Positions 1 to 9,195 of a DNA stretch of 64,000 nucleotides are shown here, in pieces. The DNA is taken from NCBI RefSeq assembly GCF_011759385.1, contig NZ_JAARLY010000002.1, positions 124,001-188,000 of the forward strand. Reading direction: 5' to 3'. Position 1 is the stretch's first letter, and the number at the start of each line of letters is the position of its first letter. This stretch comes from Oleiagrimonas sp. C23AA. GTDB lineage: Bacteria; Pseudomonadota; Gammaproteobacteria; Xanthomonadales; Rhodanobacteraceae. Position numbers and translations under genes: made by a program. A model generated the notes under the pieces. The model saw only the letters and a program-made list of their open reading frames with translations, did no database searches and was not told the DNA's origin.

Positions 1-257
1 CGCTGGTGGCCTCGCGCCTGAAGCGCGGCTGGGTCGGCATGCGCATGGCCTGTCACAACGTCGGCGCCGAGAAGCTGCGCCAGTTGCTGGCCCACGAGCT
101 TGGCGAGCGTTGGGATATCGCCTACAGCGATTCGCTGAAAGATTTGCCGATGCTGCGCGCGGCCGACTCACCGGTGCTCGTCAATGCCTCGCCGCGCCTG
201 CAAAAGCGTGCCACGGCCGCGCTGGGGCGCGAGCCACGTTTCGTCGACTGGTGGTAG
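1..257 (+). CDS. HAD-superfamily phosphatase (SerB/HAD-IB like), C-terminal part
   Basis: Only the last 84 codons are in the window; the frame is open from base 3 and stops with TAG at 255-257. The visible part carries HAD motif IV, 'SDSLKDLPML', where the Asp pair binds the catalytic Mg2+, followed by the 'VNASPRLQKRA' segment typical of SerB-like HAD-IB phosphatases. Family members hydrolyse small phosphomonoesters in the cytoplasm; the substrate cannot be told from this fragment. A HAD phosphatase next to clp and speD is an arrangement I associate with Xanthomonadales. The nucleophile motif (DxDxT) lies upstream of the window. Confidence 0.75.
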   Translation, partial: LVASRLKRGWVGMRMACHNVGAEKLRQLLAHELGERWDIAYSDSLKDLPMLRAADSPVLVNASPRLQKRATAALGREPRFVDWW

Positions 258-302
258 CTGACCGCGCCCGTCGCATGACGGGCGCAGGTGTAGCGGCGCG
301 CC

Positions 303-998
303 TTAACGCGTGCCGCGCACCACGATGGTCTTGCCGGACACATCGATCATGCCTTTTTCCTCCAGCTGCTTGAGCACGCGGCCGACCATTTCGCGCGAGC
401 AGCCGACGATGCGGCTGACTTCCTGGCGCGAAATGCGGATCTGCGTGCCTTCCGGATGCGTCATGGCGTCCGGTTCGTCACACAGGTCCAGCAGGGTGCG
501 CGCCACGCGATTGGACACATCCATGAAGGCCATGCGGCTGACCTGACGTGAAGTACGCAGCAGCCGGTTGGTCAGCTGGAAGCCGATGGCGAACAGCAGC
601 TTCGGGCATTCGTCGCGCAAGGTGGTGTCAAACAGCTGGAACAGCCGTTCGTAGCTGATCTCGGCCAGCTCGCAGGCGGTGCGGGTGCGCACCAGCGAAT
701 CGCGCTGGGACTGATCGACGAACAAGCCCATTTCGCCGATGAACTGGCCGCGATTGATATAGGCCAGGATCAGCTCGTGTCCCTCGTCATCCTCGTTGCA
801 CACCGTGACCGAGCCATCGATCACGTAATACAGCGTGTTGGCTGGATCGCCCGGCCGGATGATGGCGGTCTTGCCCGGATAGCGGCGGCGATGGCATAGC
901 GCCAGGAACCGTTCCATCGATTCGGGGTCCGGCGCCAGGTTGGGTGGAGCCTGGTGGCGTTCGAACTGTTGTTGCAGAAGATACTTCAGCTGGGCCAC
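303..998 (-). CDS. clp: Clp, CRP/FNR-family global transcription regulator
   Basis: A 231-residue CRP-family protein, the usual length for Xanthomonas Clp (about 230). An N-terminal cyclic-nucleotide-binding beta-roll spans roughly residues 30-130, followed by the dimer helix and a C-terminal winged helix-turn-helix at about 185-220 ('SRQEVSRIVGCSREMVGRV'). In Xanthomonas, Clp responds to cyclic di-GMP rather than cAMP and controls extracellular enzymes, exopolysaccharide and motility; applying that here is inference from family and synteny. The start is GTG with a GGGA-type ribosome site about 8 bases upstream. The gene is divergent from speD. The window also has a GGDEF-EAL protein, a PilZ protein and type IV pilus genes, consistent with a c-di-GMP regulator. 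Confidence 0.92.
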   Translation of the reverse strand: MAQLKYLLQQQFERHQAPPNLAPDPESMERFLALCHRRRYPGKTAIIRPGDPANTLYYVIDGSVTVCNEDDEGHELILAYINRGQFIGEMGLFVDQSQRDSLVRTRTACELAEISYERLFQLFDTTLRDECPKLLFAIGFQLTNRLLRTSRQVSRMAFMDVSNRVARTLLDLCDEPDAMTHPEGTQIRISRQEVSRIVGCSREMVGRVLKQLEEKGMIDVSGKTIVVRGTR

Positions 999-1101
999 GG
1001 CAAATTCCCGTTTGCGACATGAGTCAGGGCACCGACCAAGGCCATGCCATGGTCGTGGCGGGCGCGGACAAGCCGGTCCTCAACTCCCCTCAACACCGCA
1101 T

Positions 1102-1107
1102 ACTATA
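1102..1107 (-). promoter_or_regulatory. Candidate -10 element for clp
   Basis: TATAGT read on the minus strand, about 100 bases before the clp start. No convincing -35 hexamer sits 16-18 bases upstream, so this would need activator help or be weak. This is the only AT-rich patch on the clp side of the 318-bp divergent intergenic region. Confidence 0.3.
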
Positions 1108-1144
1108 CAAATACATGCCGACCTGACCATTCCGGGCGGATGGG

Positions 1145-1173
1145 TTCAAATCGCGGTGATCTTGTTCCATAAT
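1145..1173 (+). promoter_or_regulatory. Candidate sigma-70 promoter for speD
   Basis: TTCAAA at 1145-1150 and CATAAT at 1168-1173 are separated by exactly 17 bases, reading towards speD. The predicted 5' leader would be about 135 bases. Found by eye; no experimental support. Confidence 0.4.
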
Positions 1174-1316
1174 TCCGCGCTTACGTCAGCGCTAGGCTGA
1201 TCCAGAGGGTTGCGGCGCCAGAAGGCTCGCGCATCGCCATTCGTTTTTCGCGCGGGGACCCTTGTTGCGCTAACCCGCCGCTACTTCACGCCATCCAAGT
1301 GGTCGAGAGGGCAGCT

Positions 1317-2099
1317 GTGGTCAAACCGCTTCCGCGTCTCAGGCTCCAGGGGTTCAACAACCTCACCAAGGCCCTGAGCTTCAATATCTATGATGTCTGC
1401 TATGCCGTGTCGGAAGACCAGCGACAGCGCTACATCGAATACATCGATGAAGCCTACGACGCCGACCGCTTGACGCAGATTCTTACCGATGTGGCCGACA
1501 TCATCGGCGCCAACATCCTGAACATCGCGCGCCAGGACTACGATCCGCAGGGCGCCTCGGTGACCATCCTCATTTCCGAGGAACCGGTGGTCGAGAAACT
1601 GGGCCGCGATTCCATCGCCGGCGCGGTGGCGCATCTGGACAAGAGCCACATCACCGTCCACACCTACCCGGAAACGCACCCGCACAACGGCATTGCGACC
1701 TTCCGCGCGGATATCGACGTGGCCACCTGCGGCGTGATTTCGCCGCTGAAGGCGCTCAACTACCTGATCGACAGCTTCGAGTCCGACATCGTCATCATGG
1801 ACTACCGCGTGCGCGGCTTTACCCGCGACGTGAAGGGCAAGAAGCACTACATCGATCACAAGATCAATTCGATCCAGGACTATCTGGCGCGCCACATCCG
1901 CCAGAAGTACGAGATGTTCGACGTCAACGTGTATCAGGAAAATATTTTCCACACCAAGATGCACATCAAGGACTTCGACCTGGACACGTATCTGTTCGAG
2001 GCCACCGCCAGCGATCTGTCCTTCAAGGAGCGCCAGCGCATCGAGTCGCTGCTCAAGCGCGAGATCGAAGAGCTGTTCCACGGCCGCAACCTGATGTAA
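1317..2099 (+). CDS. speD: S-adenosylmethionine decarboxylase proenzyme (SpeD)
   Basis: A 260-residue proteobacterial (E. coli type) AdoMet decarboxylase, which makes decarboxylated AdoMet, the aminopropyl donor for spermidine. The chain self-cleaves between Lys and Ser in '[13 protein letters not shown]' (Ser about residue 110), and that Ser becomes the pyruvoyl cofactor; the motif is intact. GTG at 1317 was chosen because an AGAGGG ribosome site lies 6 bases upstream and the protein then begins '[15 protein letters not shown]', the family's usual N terminus. An in-frame GTG at 1299 would add six residues but lacks a ribosome site. E. coli SpeD is 264 residues. The gene is monocistronic, with its own promoter candidate and terminator. 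Confidence 0.95.
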   Translation: MVKPLPRLRLQGFNNLTKALSFNIYDVCYAVSEDQRQRYIEYIDEAYDADRLTQILTDVADIIGANILNIARQDYDPQGASVTILISEEPVVEKLGRDSIAGAVAHLDKSHITVHTYPETHPHNGIATFRADIDVATCGVISPLKALNYLIDSFESDIVIMDYRVRGFTRDVKGKKHYIDHKINSIQDYLARHIRQKYEMFDVNVYQENIFHTKMHIKDFDLDTYLFEATASDLSFKERQRIESLLKREIEELFHGRNLM

Positions 2100-2148
2100 C
2101 TGAGCGCGATGTAAGGCGTGCGCCCGTCGTGCGCTGGCCGCTATGCAC

Positions 2149-2182
2149 ACGCCCCGCCCTTGCGCGGGGCGTATGCGTTTTA
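2149..2182 (+). terminator. Rho-independent terminator after speD
   Basis: A perfect 9-bp GC stem (2149-2157 with 2164-2172) with a 6-base loop, followed by ATGCGTTTTA. It lies 50 bases after the speD stop. Confidence 0.7.
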
Positions 2183-2240
2183 AAGGGCGCCAGGTCGATA
2201 TTCAGCGTTGGGCAGGGTGTGTGCGGCCACGGTGGGCGGC

Positions 2241-2930
2241 ATGCGTGCGTGGCTGCTTTTTATCTTGCTGATCGTGCTGGTGGCCTGGGCCTGGCAGCGT
2301 GGCCTGCGTGTGCCGCCGCGCTATGTGCCGTGGACAGCGTTGCAGGTGCGCGAGCTGCCGGGGCCGTTCACGCGCCTCAAGCTGGCCCGGTTGGCGGCAC
2401 GGCCTGCGCAGTGTCATGCGCTGCTCAAGCGCTTTGGTGCGGCTTTCGACCCCGTGCCCGATCACGATGCCGGCCACGGTTGCGGCTGGCGCGATGCGGT
2501 GCGCTTGCGTGGGATGGGCGATTTGCGGCTGTCGCGGCCGACCTTGGTGACCTGTCCGCTGGCCGTCGCACTGGCGGTATTTGATCGCCATATTTTGCAG
2601 CCGGAAGCACGGGCGGGTTTCGGGCAGGCGGTGACACGGCTGGATCATGTCGGCAGCTACGCCTGCCGTACCGTGGATCGGCGCGCGCATGCGCCGCTCA
2701 GTCGCCATGCTCGAGCGCAGGCCATCGATGTGACCGGTGTGCGTCTGGTAGATGGCACCACGATCGAGGTTGGCCAGAGCTGGAACGCCAACACGCCGGC
2801 CGGGCGGTATCTGCATCAGGTGGAGGCGGGCGCCTGTCGCATCTTCGGGCTGACGCTTGGACCAAACTACGATGCGCTGCATCGCCGCCATTTTCATCTG
2901 CAGCGGCCCGGTTTCGGCGGCTGCCACTGA
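2241..2930 (+). CDS. Extensin-like C-terminal domain protein, membrane-anchored
   Basis: A 229-residue protein with one N-terminal transmembrane or uncleaved signal segment ('MRAWLLFILLIVLVAWAW') and an extensin-like C-terminal domain (PF06904). The family signature is clear: 'YACR', 'LSRHARAQAIDV', 'VRLVDG', and the C-terminal 'GPNYDALHRRHFHLQ'. Such proteins are predicted periplasmic; the His/Asp pattern resembles D,D-peptidase-like metal sites, so a cell-wall role is often suggested but is not established here. ATG at 2241 was chosen because the hydrophobic segment follows directly and GGTGGGCGG precedes it; upstream TTG/GTG codons are alternatives. It is convergent with coq7, with 12 bases between the stops. 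Confidence 0.8.
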   Translation: MRAWLLFILLIVLVAWAWQRGLRVPPRYVPWTALQVRELPGPFTRLKLARLAARPAQCHALLKRFGAAFDPVPDHDAGHGCGWRDAVRLRGMGDLRLSRPTLVTCPLAVALAVFDRHILQPEARAGFGQAVTRLDHVGSYACRTVDRRAHAPLSRHARAQAIDVTGVRLVDGTTIEVGQSWNANTPAGRYLHQVEAGACRIFGLTLGPNYDALHRRHFHLQRPGFGGCH

Positions 2931-2942
2931 ATGGGCGTCGCC

Positions 2943-3584
2943 TCAAAGACGGTAGGCGACGCCCTTCATCACCTTCGAGGCCAGGCGCATCAGGCCGGGG
3001 ATGGGCATCGGCAAGTCGACGCCGCCGCGCACCTGCGCCTCGCGGGCGTGGCGCGCCTCATCGGCCTGCATCTGGCGCAGCACCGCGCGCGAGCGGTCAT
3101 CCTCGGCAGGCAGGGATCTCAAATGCTCGTCCAGGTGCGCTTCGACCTGGCGTTCGGTTTCCACCACAAAACCCAGGCTGACCGGATCGCCCACCGCGGC
3201 AGCAGCGGCGCCGATGGCAAAACTGCCGGCGTACCACAGCGGATTGAGCAGGCTGGGGCGGCTGTCCAGCTCCTTCAGGCGGTCCGAGCACCAGGCCAGG
3301 TGGTCGGTTTCCTCATCGGCGGCGTGCAGCAAGTGGCGATGGGTGTCGGCATCGCGCGCCATCATCGCCTGACCCAGGTACAGCGCCTGTGCGCAGACCT
3401 CGCCGGTATGGTTGATGCGCATCAGCCCGGCGGCATGACGACGCGCGTCGGCCGCCAACTTCGTATCGGCATGCTGGTGACCGGGCGAGGGGCGCTGCGC
3501 CTCGGGCTGGCCGCCAACCGCTTCCATGGCGCGCTCGATGCCGGCCAGCAGGCGGTCGGCGGCGGTCAATTGTCGAAAGCTCAT
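2943..3584 (-). CDS. coq7: Coq7-type diiron demethoxyubiquinone hydroxylase
   Basis: A 213-residue Coq7/CAT5 protein that hydroxylates the demethoxy-ubiquinone ring, the penultimate step of ubiquinone synthesis. It replaces the flavoprotein UbiF used by enterobacteria. The ferritin-like diiron ligands are present: Glu in 'INHTGEVCA' (about residue 62), the ExxH of 'EETDHL' (92/95), a Glu-rich helix 'VVETERQVEAHL' and the second ExxH in 'DEARHA' (176/179). The start is ATG at 3584 ('MSFRQLTAADRLL'); an upstream in-frame extension is not family-like. Most bacteria with this enzyme are aerobes, in line with the respiratory genes elsewhere in the window. Confidence 0.93.
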   Translation of the reverse strand: MSFRQLTAADRLLAGIERAMEAVGGQPEAQRPSPGHQHADTKLAADARRHAAGLMRINHTGEVCAQALYLGQAMMARDADTHRHLLHAADEETDHLAWCSDRLKELDSRPSLLNPLWYAGSFAIGAAAAAVGDPVSLGFVVETERQVEAHLDEHLRSLPAEDDRSRAVLRQMQADEARHAREAQVRGGVDLPMPIPGLMRLASKVMKGVAYRL

Positions 3585-3776
3585 GCGCGTCACTCCCAAG
3601 TCCAAGGCAAGGCACATGCCGGCCGGTGGGCCTGCATCGCCCTTATTGGACCGCACCGGCCGGCGCTTGCCCAGTCCTTGGCGTGTGAAAATTTCGTCTC
3701 AAGGGGTTTTCCTCGCGCCACCTTGCCGCTACCATACGCGGCCATTCCCGAACGGCAGGTGTCACACACCGAGCAC

Positions 3777-3866
3777 TTGCGCCGAGAGGCGCGCTTCGTG
3801 TTAGACTTGCGGTTTGCCGAGTCGCCAACGACTCACTTGCGCAGAGCTGGCGGTTTCCGCTATTCT
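3777..3866 (+). promoter_or_regulatory. Candidate tandem promoters for rplM-rpsI
   Basis: TTGCGC at 3837-3842 and TATTCT at 3861-3866 are 18 bases apart and point at rplM. A weaker look-alike (TTGCGC at 3777-3782 with TTAGAC at 3801-3806) lies 60 bases upstream. The element (A/C)ACTTGCG occurs three times in the region. A perfect 6-bp hairpin GAGTCG-CCAA-CGACTC (3819-3834) abuts the proximal -35. The 343-bp gap between coq7 and rplM otherwise shows no gene. Confidence 0.45.
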
Positions 3867-3894
3867 CTCGCGCCTTTCGGTTTCTCATTCCCAT

Positions 3895-3909
3895 CCGCCC
3901 TGTGGGCGG
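3895..3909 (+). promoter_or_regulatory. Leader hairpin upstream of rplM
   Basis: CCGCCC-TGT-GGGCGG, a perfect 6-bp stem, 18 bases before the rplM start. E. coli rplM-rpsI is autoregulated through its mRNA leader by L13; this hairpin sits where such a control would act. The structural match to the E. coli L13 leader was not tested. Confidence 0.4.
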
Positions 3910-3927
3910 CAGACAGGTTGTTTCGAG

Positions 3928-4356
3928 ATGAAGACCTTCAGCGCCAAGCCTGAGAGCGTCAAGCGCGACTGGTTCGTGGTCGACGCCACGGGCAAGACGC
4001 TCGGCCGCCTCTGCTCCGAGCTCGCCCGCCGTCTGCGCGGCAAGCACAAGCCCGAATTCACGCCGCACGTGGATACCGGTGATTACATCGTGGTGATCAA
4101 CGCCGCGAAGATTGCCGTCACCGGTGCCAAGCTGGACGACAAGTTCTACCATCGTTTCACTGGCTACGTCGGCAACCTGAAGAGCATGACGCTGCGCGAC
4201 ATGCTGGCCAAGCATCCCGAGCGCGTGATCGAGATCGGCGTCAAGGGCATGCTGCCGAAGAACCCGCTGGGCCGCGCCATGTACAGCAAGCTCAAGGTGT
4301 ACGGCGGTGCCGAGCATCCGCATACTGCACAGCAGCCGCAGGCGCTGGAGATTTAA
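3928..4356 (+). CDS. rplM: 50S ribosomal protein L13
   Basis: A 142-residue protein, the same size as E. coli L13, with family blocks '[10 protein letters not shown]', 'YHRFTGY', '[11 protein letters not shown]' and 'LKVY.G.EHPH'. L13 is an early assembly protein of the large subunit. ATG at 3928 starts the universal 'MKTFSAKPE'. It is the first gene of the rplM-rpsI operon; one base separates its TAA from the rpsI ATG, so the two are translationally linked. Confidence 0.98.
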   Translation: MKTFSAKPESVKRDWFVVDATGKTLGRLCSELARRLRGKHKPEFTPHVDTGDYIVVINAAKIAVTGAKLDDKFYHRFTGYVGNLKSMTLRDMLAKHPERVIEIGVKGMLPKNPLGRAMYSKLKVYGGAEHPHTAQQPQALEI

Positions 4357-4357
4357 T

Positions 4358-4750
4358 ATGGCCATTTCGCAAAACTACGGCACCGGCCGTCGCAAGACCT
4401 CCGCTGCGCGCGTGTTCCTGCGCAAGGGCGAAGGCAAGATCATCGTCAACGGCAAGCCGCTGGACGAGTTCTTCGGCCGTGAGACCTCGCGCATGATCGT
4501 GCGCCAGCCGCTCGAGCTGACCGAAAATGTCGATACCTTCGACGTCAAGGTCACCGTGGTCGGCGGTGGTATCACCGGTCAGGCCGGCGCCATCCGTCTG
4601 GGCATCGCCCGCGCTCTGGTCGAGTACGACGAAGCGCTGAAGACTCCGCTGCGCCGCGCTGGCTTCATGACCCGCGACGCCCGTGAGGTCGAGCGCAAGA
4701 AGGTCGGTCTGCACAAGGCCCGCCGCGCTACCCAGTTCTCCAAGCGTTAA
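4358..4750 (+). CDS. rpsI: 30S ribosomal protein S9
   Basis: A 130-residue protein, the E. coli length, starting '[19 protein letters not shown]'. The diagnostic C-terminal tail is basic and ends in 'FSKR', the segment that reaches the P-site tRNA in the 30S subunit. The GGAG ribosome site lies inside the end of rplM. The next feature is a tRNA gene only 30 bases downstream. Confidence 0.98.
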   Translation: MAISQNYGTGRRKTSAARVFLRKGEGKIIVNGKPLDEFFGRETSRMIVRQPLELTENVDTFDVKVTVVGGGITGQAGAIRLGIARALVEYDEALKTPLRRAGFMTRDAREVERKKVGLHKARRATQFSKR

Positions 4751-4780
4751 TCGTCTGGTAGAATTGTCGCGATCCGTTAT

Positions 4781-4854
4781 TGGGGGATCGTCTAATGGTA
4801 GGACTGCAGACTCTGACTCTGCCTATCTAGGTTCGAATCCTAGTCCCCCAGCCA
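4781..4854 (+). tRNA. tRNA-Gln (anticodon CTG)
   Basis: A complete cloverleaf can be folded by eye: acceptor TGGGGGA/TCCCCCA, anticodon stem GCAGA/TCTGC (4806-4810 with 4818-4822), loop CTCTGAC with anticodon CTG at 4813-4815, T-arm CTAGG-TTCGAAT-CCTAG, discriminator G and encoded CCA at 4852-4854. The U1-A72 style acceptor end is characteristic of tRNA-Gln. A possible own promoter -10, TAGAAT at 4759-4764, lies just after rpsI; the gene may otherwise be read through from rplM-rpsI. Confidence 0.95.
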
Positions 4855-4862
4855 AGTCAAAG

Positions 4863-4894
4863 GCCCCGCTGAAAAGCGGGGCTTTTGCTTTTTT
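4863..4894 (+). terminator. Rho-independent terminator after tRNA-Gln
   Basis: GCCCCGC-TGAAAA-GCGGGGC (4863-4882) followed by TTTTGCTTTTTT. It ends the rplM-rpsI-tRNA transcription unit. The next about 240 bases, up to the peptidase start, show no gene or clear promoter. Confidence 0.85.
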
Positions 4895-5135
4895 GTATGC
4901 CGCATTCTGTGTATCGGTGATACGTTCGCCGGATAGCGCGGCTGCGCCCAAGCTGCCTGATGCAAGGTCAGGCTATGGCGTGCATGGTCCGGCATGTCAT
5001 CAGTTTCCCGATGTAAACACGTTGAATATACCTCTGGCACTGTCGGGTGCTCGGGTGGATGCGTTGTGATGGTGGGCCTGAAGCGGTGCTTTTGACCGTT
5101 TCGCCTCCCCAAGACACATCCCCAAGGAGTTCTAC

Positions 5136-6704
5136 GTGAAGCGAGCGATTCTGACTTTGGCGCTGTCGGGCCTGATGGTGTGCGCGATGCCGGCCCTGGC
5201 TGCGGACAGTGGTGCGCATTCGCACAGCGATCATGACGCCAGCCAGGCCACACCGGTGCCCAAGGCGCGTGCCGTCACCTCGCACGGCACCGTGACGGTG
5301 GATGGCAAGACCATTCACTACACCGCCACCACCGGCAACATCCTGCTGCGCGATGACAACAACAAGCCGATCGGCAGCATGTTCTATATCGCCTACACCA
5401 AGGACGGCAACGGCTCTGGTTCCAAGCGCCCGGTGACCTTTCTCTACAACGGTGGTCCCGGCTCGTCCTCGTTGTGGCTGCAGATGGGTGGCATCGGTCC
5501 GATGCGGGTCGACATGGGCAACGGCGAAGCCACTGCACCGGCGCCGTATCAGGTGCGCAAGAACCCGTACACGCTGCTCAACGACAGCGATCTGGTCTTC
5601 ATCGACGCGATGGGCACCGGTTACAGCTATGCGGTCGGCAAGGCCAAGCCCAAGCAGTTCTGGGGCGTCGACCAGGACGTGCACGCGTTCGGGCAGTTCA
5701 TCCGCCGCTATCTGAACAAGTTTCATCGCTGGAATTCGCCCAAGTTCCTGTACGGCGAAAGCTATGGCACCACGCGTTCGGCCGCGCTTTCCAACTACCT
5801 TCAGGACCAGGGTATCGCCCTCAATGGCGTAGTGCTGCAGTCCTCGGTGCTGAACTATTTCGCCTGGATGCCGGGTTCAGATGACGACTACATCTACAAC
5901 TTGCCCACTTATGCGGCGCTGGCCTGGTATTACGACAAGGTGCCGAACAAGCCGGCCAAGCTGGCCGATTTCGTGCAGCAGGCGCGTGAATTCGCCGACG
6001 GCCCGTATCTGCAAGCGCTGGAGCGCGGCGATACACTATCCAGCGGCAAGGCGCAGCAGATCGCCGAGCGCATGCATCAGCTGATCGGCCTGCCGGTCGA
6101 GTACATCAAGCGCGCCGATTTGCGTATCGATCCGTCCAACTTCCGCAAGGAGCTGAACCTGCCGCAAGGCAAGATGATCGGCCGCTACGATGGTCGCTAC
6201 GCCGGCCAGGATATGGATCAGATCAGTTCGGTGCCGGGCTTTGATCCGTCCAACCAGTTCATCTCGCCGGCGTTCACCGCGGCCTTCCACGGCTATCTGA
6301 ACAATACGCTGAAGTGGAATACCGATCGCAAGTATCGGGTGATGAACGGCAAGATCATCCAGAAGTGGGACTGGAAGCACCACGGCGCGGGTGGCAATGG
6401 CTGGCAAGAGCCGATGCCGTATGTGGCCGGCGACCTGGCCGCGGCGTTGCGCAAGAACCCGTACCTGCGCGTGCTCTCGGAAAATGGCTACTATGACTTG
6501 GCCACGCCGTTCCACGCTACCGAGTACGACCTCAACCACATGATGCTGAAGGGCGATTTGCGCAGTCACGTGAAGTTCGCTTACTTCCCGTCCGGGCACA
6601 TGATTTATCTGAACCCGAAGGCGCTGAAGGCGATGCACGCGCGTCTGGATCGTTTCTACGCCAACACGCTGAAGGCCGACCAGACCGGGCCGGCGTCGAA
6701 GTAA
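5136..6704 (+). CDS. Secreted S10 family serine carboxypeptidase
   Basis: A 522-residue precursor with a signal peptide ('MKRAILTLALSGLMVCAMPALA', cleavage after about residue 22), then a short His/Ser/Asp-rich linker and an S10 alpha/beta-hydrolase domain. Family motifs are present: 'LYNGGPGSSS' near residue 104 (oxyanion hole), nucleophile Ser209 in 'GESYGT', a likely catalytic Asp in 'GYYDLATP' and His in 'PSGHMIY' near 487. S10 enzymes remove C-terminal residues from peptides; here the enzyme would work in the periplasm or outside the cell. GTG is the start, with an AAGGAG ribosome site 6 bases upstream. It is monocistronic and convergent with the aldo/keto reductase. Confidence 0.9.
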   Translation: MKRAILTLALSGLMVCAMPALAADSGAHSHSDHDASQATPVPKARAVTSHGTVTVDGKTIHYTATTGNILLRDDNNKPIGSMFYIAYTKDGNGSGSKRPVTFLYNGGPGSSSLWLQMGGIGPMRVDMGNGEATAPAPYQVRKNPYTLLNDSDLVFIDAMGTGYSYAVGKAKPKQFWGVDQDVHAFGQFIRRYLNKFHRWNSPKFLYGESYGTTRSAALSNYLQDQGIALNGVVLQSSVLNYFAWMPGSDDDYIYNLPTYAALAWYYDKVPNKPAKLADFVQQAREFADGPYLQALERGDTLSSGKAQQIAERMHQLIGLPVEYIKRADLRIDPSNFRKELNLPQGKMIGRYDGRYAGQDMDQISSVPGFDPSNQFISPAFTAAFHGYLNNTLKWNTDRKYRVMNGKIIQKWDWKHHGAGGNGWQEPMPYVAGDLAAALRKNPYLRVLSENGYYDLATPFHATEYDLNHMMLKGDLRSHVKFAYFPSGHMIYLNPKALKAMHARLDRFYANTLKADQTGPASK

Positions 6705-6720
6705 CCGCGTCCGCGCAAGA

Positions 6721-6750
6721 AAAGCCGCCGGTTAGCCGGCGGCTTTTCTA
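6721..6750. terminator. Bidirectional terminator between peptidase and aldo/keto reductase
   Basis: GCCGCCGG-TTAG-CCGGCGGC (6724-6743), with TTTTCT on the plus-strand side and AAA on the other, so each convergent transcript can end here. It is the only structure in the 67-bp gap. Confidence 0.8.
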
Positions 6751-6771
6751 TGTGGGCGATATGGGTCGAGA

Positions 6772-7818
6772 TCAGCGCTTTTGCGATTCGGCCAGCAGCT
6801 CGCGCCGGGCCTGGCCTTGGTGCTGGAGCATCCAGCCGGGATATTCGGCGGGCAGGGCGCTGACCTCGTCGAGCGTGGCCATCTCATCATCGCTCAGTTC
6901 GAGCTTGGCCGCGGCCAGGTTGTCTTCCAGCTGGTCCATGCGCTTGGCACCGATGATCACGCTGCTGACCACGTCCTGCTTGAGCAGCCAGGCCAGCGCC
7001 ACCTGCGCGACCGATACCCCGTGCGCCTCGGCAATCGGGCGCATCGCATCGACGCAATCAAAGGCGCGTTCGCGGTTCACCGGCGGGAAGTCGAAGCTGG
7101 TGCGTCGGTCGCCCTGCTGGCCTTCTTCGTCGCGCGAATACTTGCCGCTGAGCAGGCCGCCGGCCAGCGGGCTCCACACCAGCAATCCTAAGCCCTCGCT
7201 GCGCAGCATCGGGGTCAGTTCTCGCTCCAGGTCGCGCCCGGCCAGCGTGTAATAGGCCTGCAGCGAGGCGAAGCTCTCAAGCCCCAGGCGCTCGGCGATG
7301 CCCAGGGCCTTCATGATCTGCCAGGCGGCCCAGTTGGACACGCCGACATAGCGCACGTGACCGTGCTGGACCAGGTTGTCCAGGGCGCGCACAGTCTCTT
7401 CGATCGGCGTGGCGGCATCGAAGCCGTGGATCTGGTAAAGATCAAGATGCTCGACTTGTAGCCGTTTCAGGCTGGCCTTGACGCCTTCCATGATGTGAAA
7501 GCGCGAGTTGCCGCGGCCGTTGATGCCGTTGCCGCTGGGTCCGAACACCTTGGAGGCGATGACCACCTCGTCGCGCGGTACCTTCAGATTTTTCAGCGCC
7601 TGGCCGGTCAATTCCTCGGCGCGGCCTTCCGAATACACATCGGCGGTATCGATGAAGTTGATGCCGCCTTCGAGCGCGCGGGCAATCAGCTTTTCAGCGT
7701 CGTTTTGCTGAAGATCGCCGATCTTGCTCCACATCTCGCCCTGACCACCGAAAGTCATGGTGCCCAGGCAAAGCTCGGAAACAAAAAGGCCCGTGCGGCC
7801 TAGCGTGCGGTATTGCAT
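6772..7818 (-). CDS. Aldo/keto reductase
   Basis: A 348-residue TIM-barrel NADPH-dependent oxidoreductase. Family motifs include 'GGINFIDTADVYS' with the catalytic Asp/Tyr, a Lys in 'VIASKVFG', 'YQIHGFD' with the active-site His, and the NADPH-binding C-terminal 'SSVIIGAKRMDQLEDN'. It resembles the YajO/Tas-like group acting on small aldehydes and ketones; the true substrate is unknown. The start ATG at 7818 has AGGAG 6 bases upstream; an upstream in-frame TTG is less likely. It is monocistronic. The 208 bp between its start and the rpiA stop contain a hairpin at about 7984-8001 (AGTGGG/CCCACT) and no gene. Confidence 0.88.
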   Translation of the reverse strand: MQYRTLGRTGLFVSELCLGTMTFGGQGEMWSKIGDLQQNDAEKLIARALEGGINFIDTADVYSEGRAEELTGQALKNLKVPRDEVVIASKVFGPSGNGINGRGNSRFHIMEGVKASLKRLQVEHLDLYQIHGFDAATPIEETVRALDNLVQHGHVRYVGVSNWAAWQIMKALGIAERLGLESFASLQAYYTLAGRDLERELTPMLRSEGLGLLVWSPLAGGLLSGKYSRDEEGQQGDRRTSFDFPPVNRERAFDCVDAMRPIAEAHGVSVAQVALAWLLKQDVVSSVIIGAKRMDQLEDNLAAAKLELSDDEMATLDEVSALPAEYPGWMLQHQGQARRELLAESQKR

Positions 7819-8026
7819 GAGGGACTCCTGCAAGCGTGGCGCGGACGGCGCGATGCACTGCCGGCAAGGCAGACGCAGGGGATATCGGCCGGCCCGCAGT
7901 GGGGGTCATGGCGTGGCGGTAATGTCACTAGCCGCCCAGACCATGCTTCAAAGGCTACCCGTCTGCGTGCATGCAGGGCGTCGAGTGGGCTGTTAAACCC
8001 ACTTTACGTGCGGCCGTGAACCGGCG

Positions 8027-8671
8027 TCAGTCGATGACATCCTGGCCGCATACCACCACGTCGGCACCACGGGCGGCGAACAGCCCTACGGTGACCACGC
8101 CGGCAATCTGGTTGAGTTCGGCTTCCAGGGCTACCGGGTCGGTGATCTTCCAGCCGTGCACGTCGATGATCCAGTTGCCATTGTCGGTGGTGACGCCGTC
8201 GCGCCATACCGGCTGGCCGCCACGACGGACAATCTCGCGCGCCACGTGGCTGCGTGCCATCGGGATCACCTCAATCGGCAGCGGAAAGCGGCCCAGCACG
8301 TCGACGCGCTTGCTGGCATCGATGATGCAGACAAAACGCTTGGAGGCCGCGGCGACGATTTTCTCGCGGGTCAGGGCCGCGCCGCCGCCCTTGATCAGGC
8401 GCTTGTGCCCATCGCACTCGTCGGCGCCGTCCACGTACAGCGGCAGCGGGCCCACCGCATTGAGGTCGAACAGCTCGATACCCAACCCGCGAAGCTGTTC
8501 GCTGGACTGGTCCGAACTGGACACGGCACCTGCGATGCGATGCTTGATTGCGCCCAACGCATCGATGAAGTGCGCCACGGTGGAGCCGGTGCCGACGCCG
8601 ACGATCATGCCTTCCTCGACGTAGCGAATGGCGGTTTCGGCGGCCTGGCGTTTGGCGGTGTCGTGGGTCAT
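8027..8671 (-). CDS. rpiA: Ribose-5-phosphate isomerase A
   Basis: A 214-residue RpiA (E. coli 219), which interconverts ribose-5-phosphate and ribulose-5-phosphate in the pentose phosphate pathway. Active-site signatures: '[13 protein letters not shown]', '[10 protein letters not shown]', 'DGADECDG' and '[14 protein letters not shown]' with the catalytic Glu/Lys. It is the last gene of the minus-strand run zapA-ssrS-ygfA-EVE-rpiA; the gap to the EVE gene is 53 bp. rpiA lies near ygfA and ssrS in E. coli too, so this is conserved synteny. Confidence 0.95.
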   Translation of the reverse strand: MTHDTAKRQAAETAIRYVEEGMIVGVGTGSTVAHFIDALGAIKHRIAGAVSSSDQSSEQLRGLGIELFDLNAVGPLPLYVDGADECDGHKRLIKGGGAALTREKIVAAASKRFVCIIDASKRVDVLGRFPLPIEVIPMARSHVAREIVRRGGQPVWRDGVTTDNGNWIIDVHGWKITDPVALEAELNQIAGVVTVGLFAARGADVVVCGQDVID

Positions 8672-8724
8672 GCGCGAGCCTTGTCAGGTGAAGGGGCCTG
8701 CCGGCCCGTTGAGCTTGGGGGCGG

Positions 8725-9177
<453 letters not shown>

Positions 9178-9195
9178 GCGTGCGTGGTTTCCGTG

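Noticed and set aside
7984-8001. Hairpin AGTGGG/CCCACT as a terminator after rpiA
   Set aside because: Short stem and no U-run on the minus strand; kept only as a remark.
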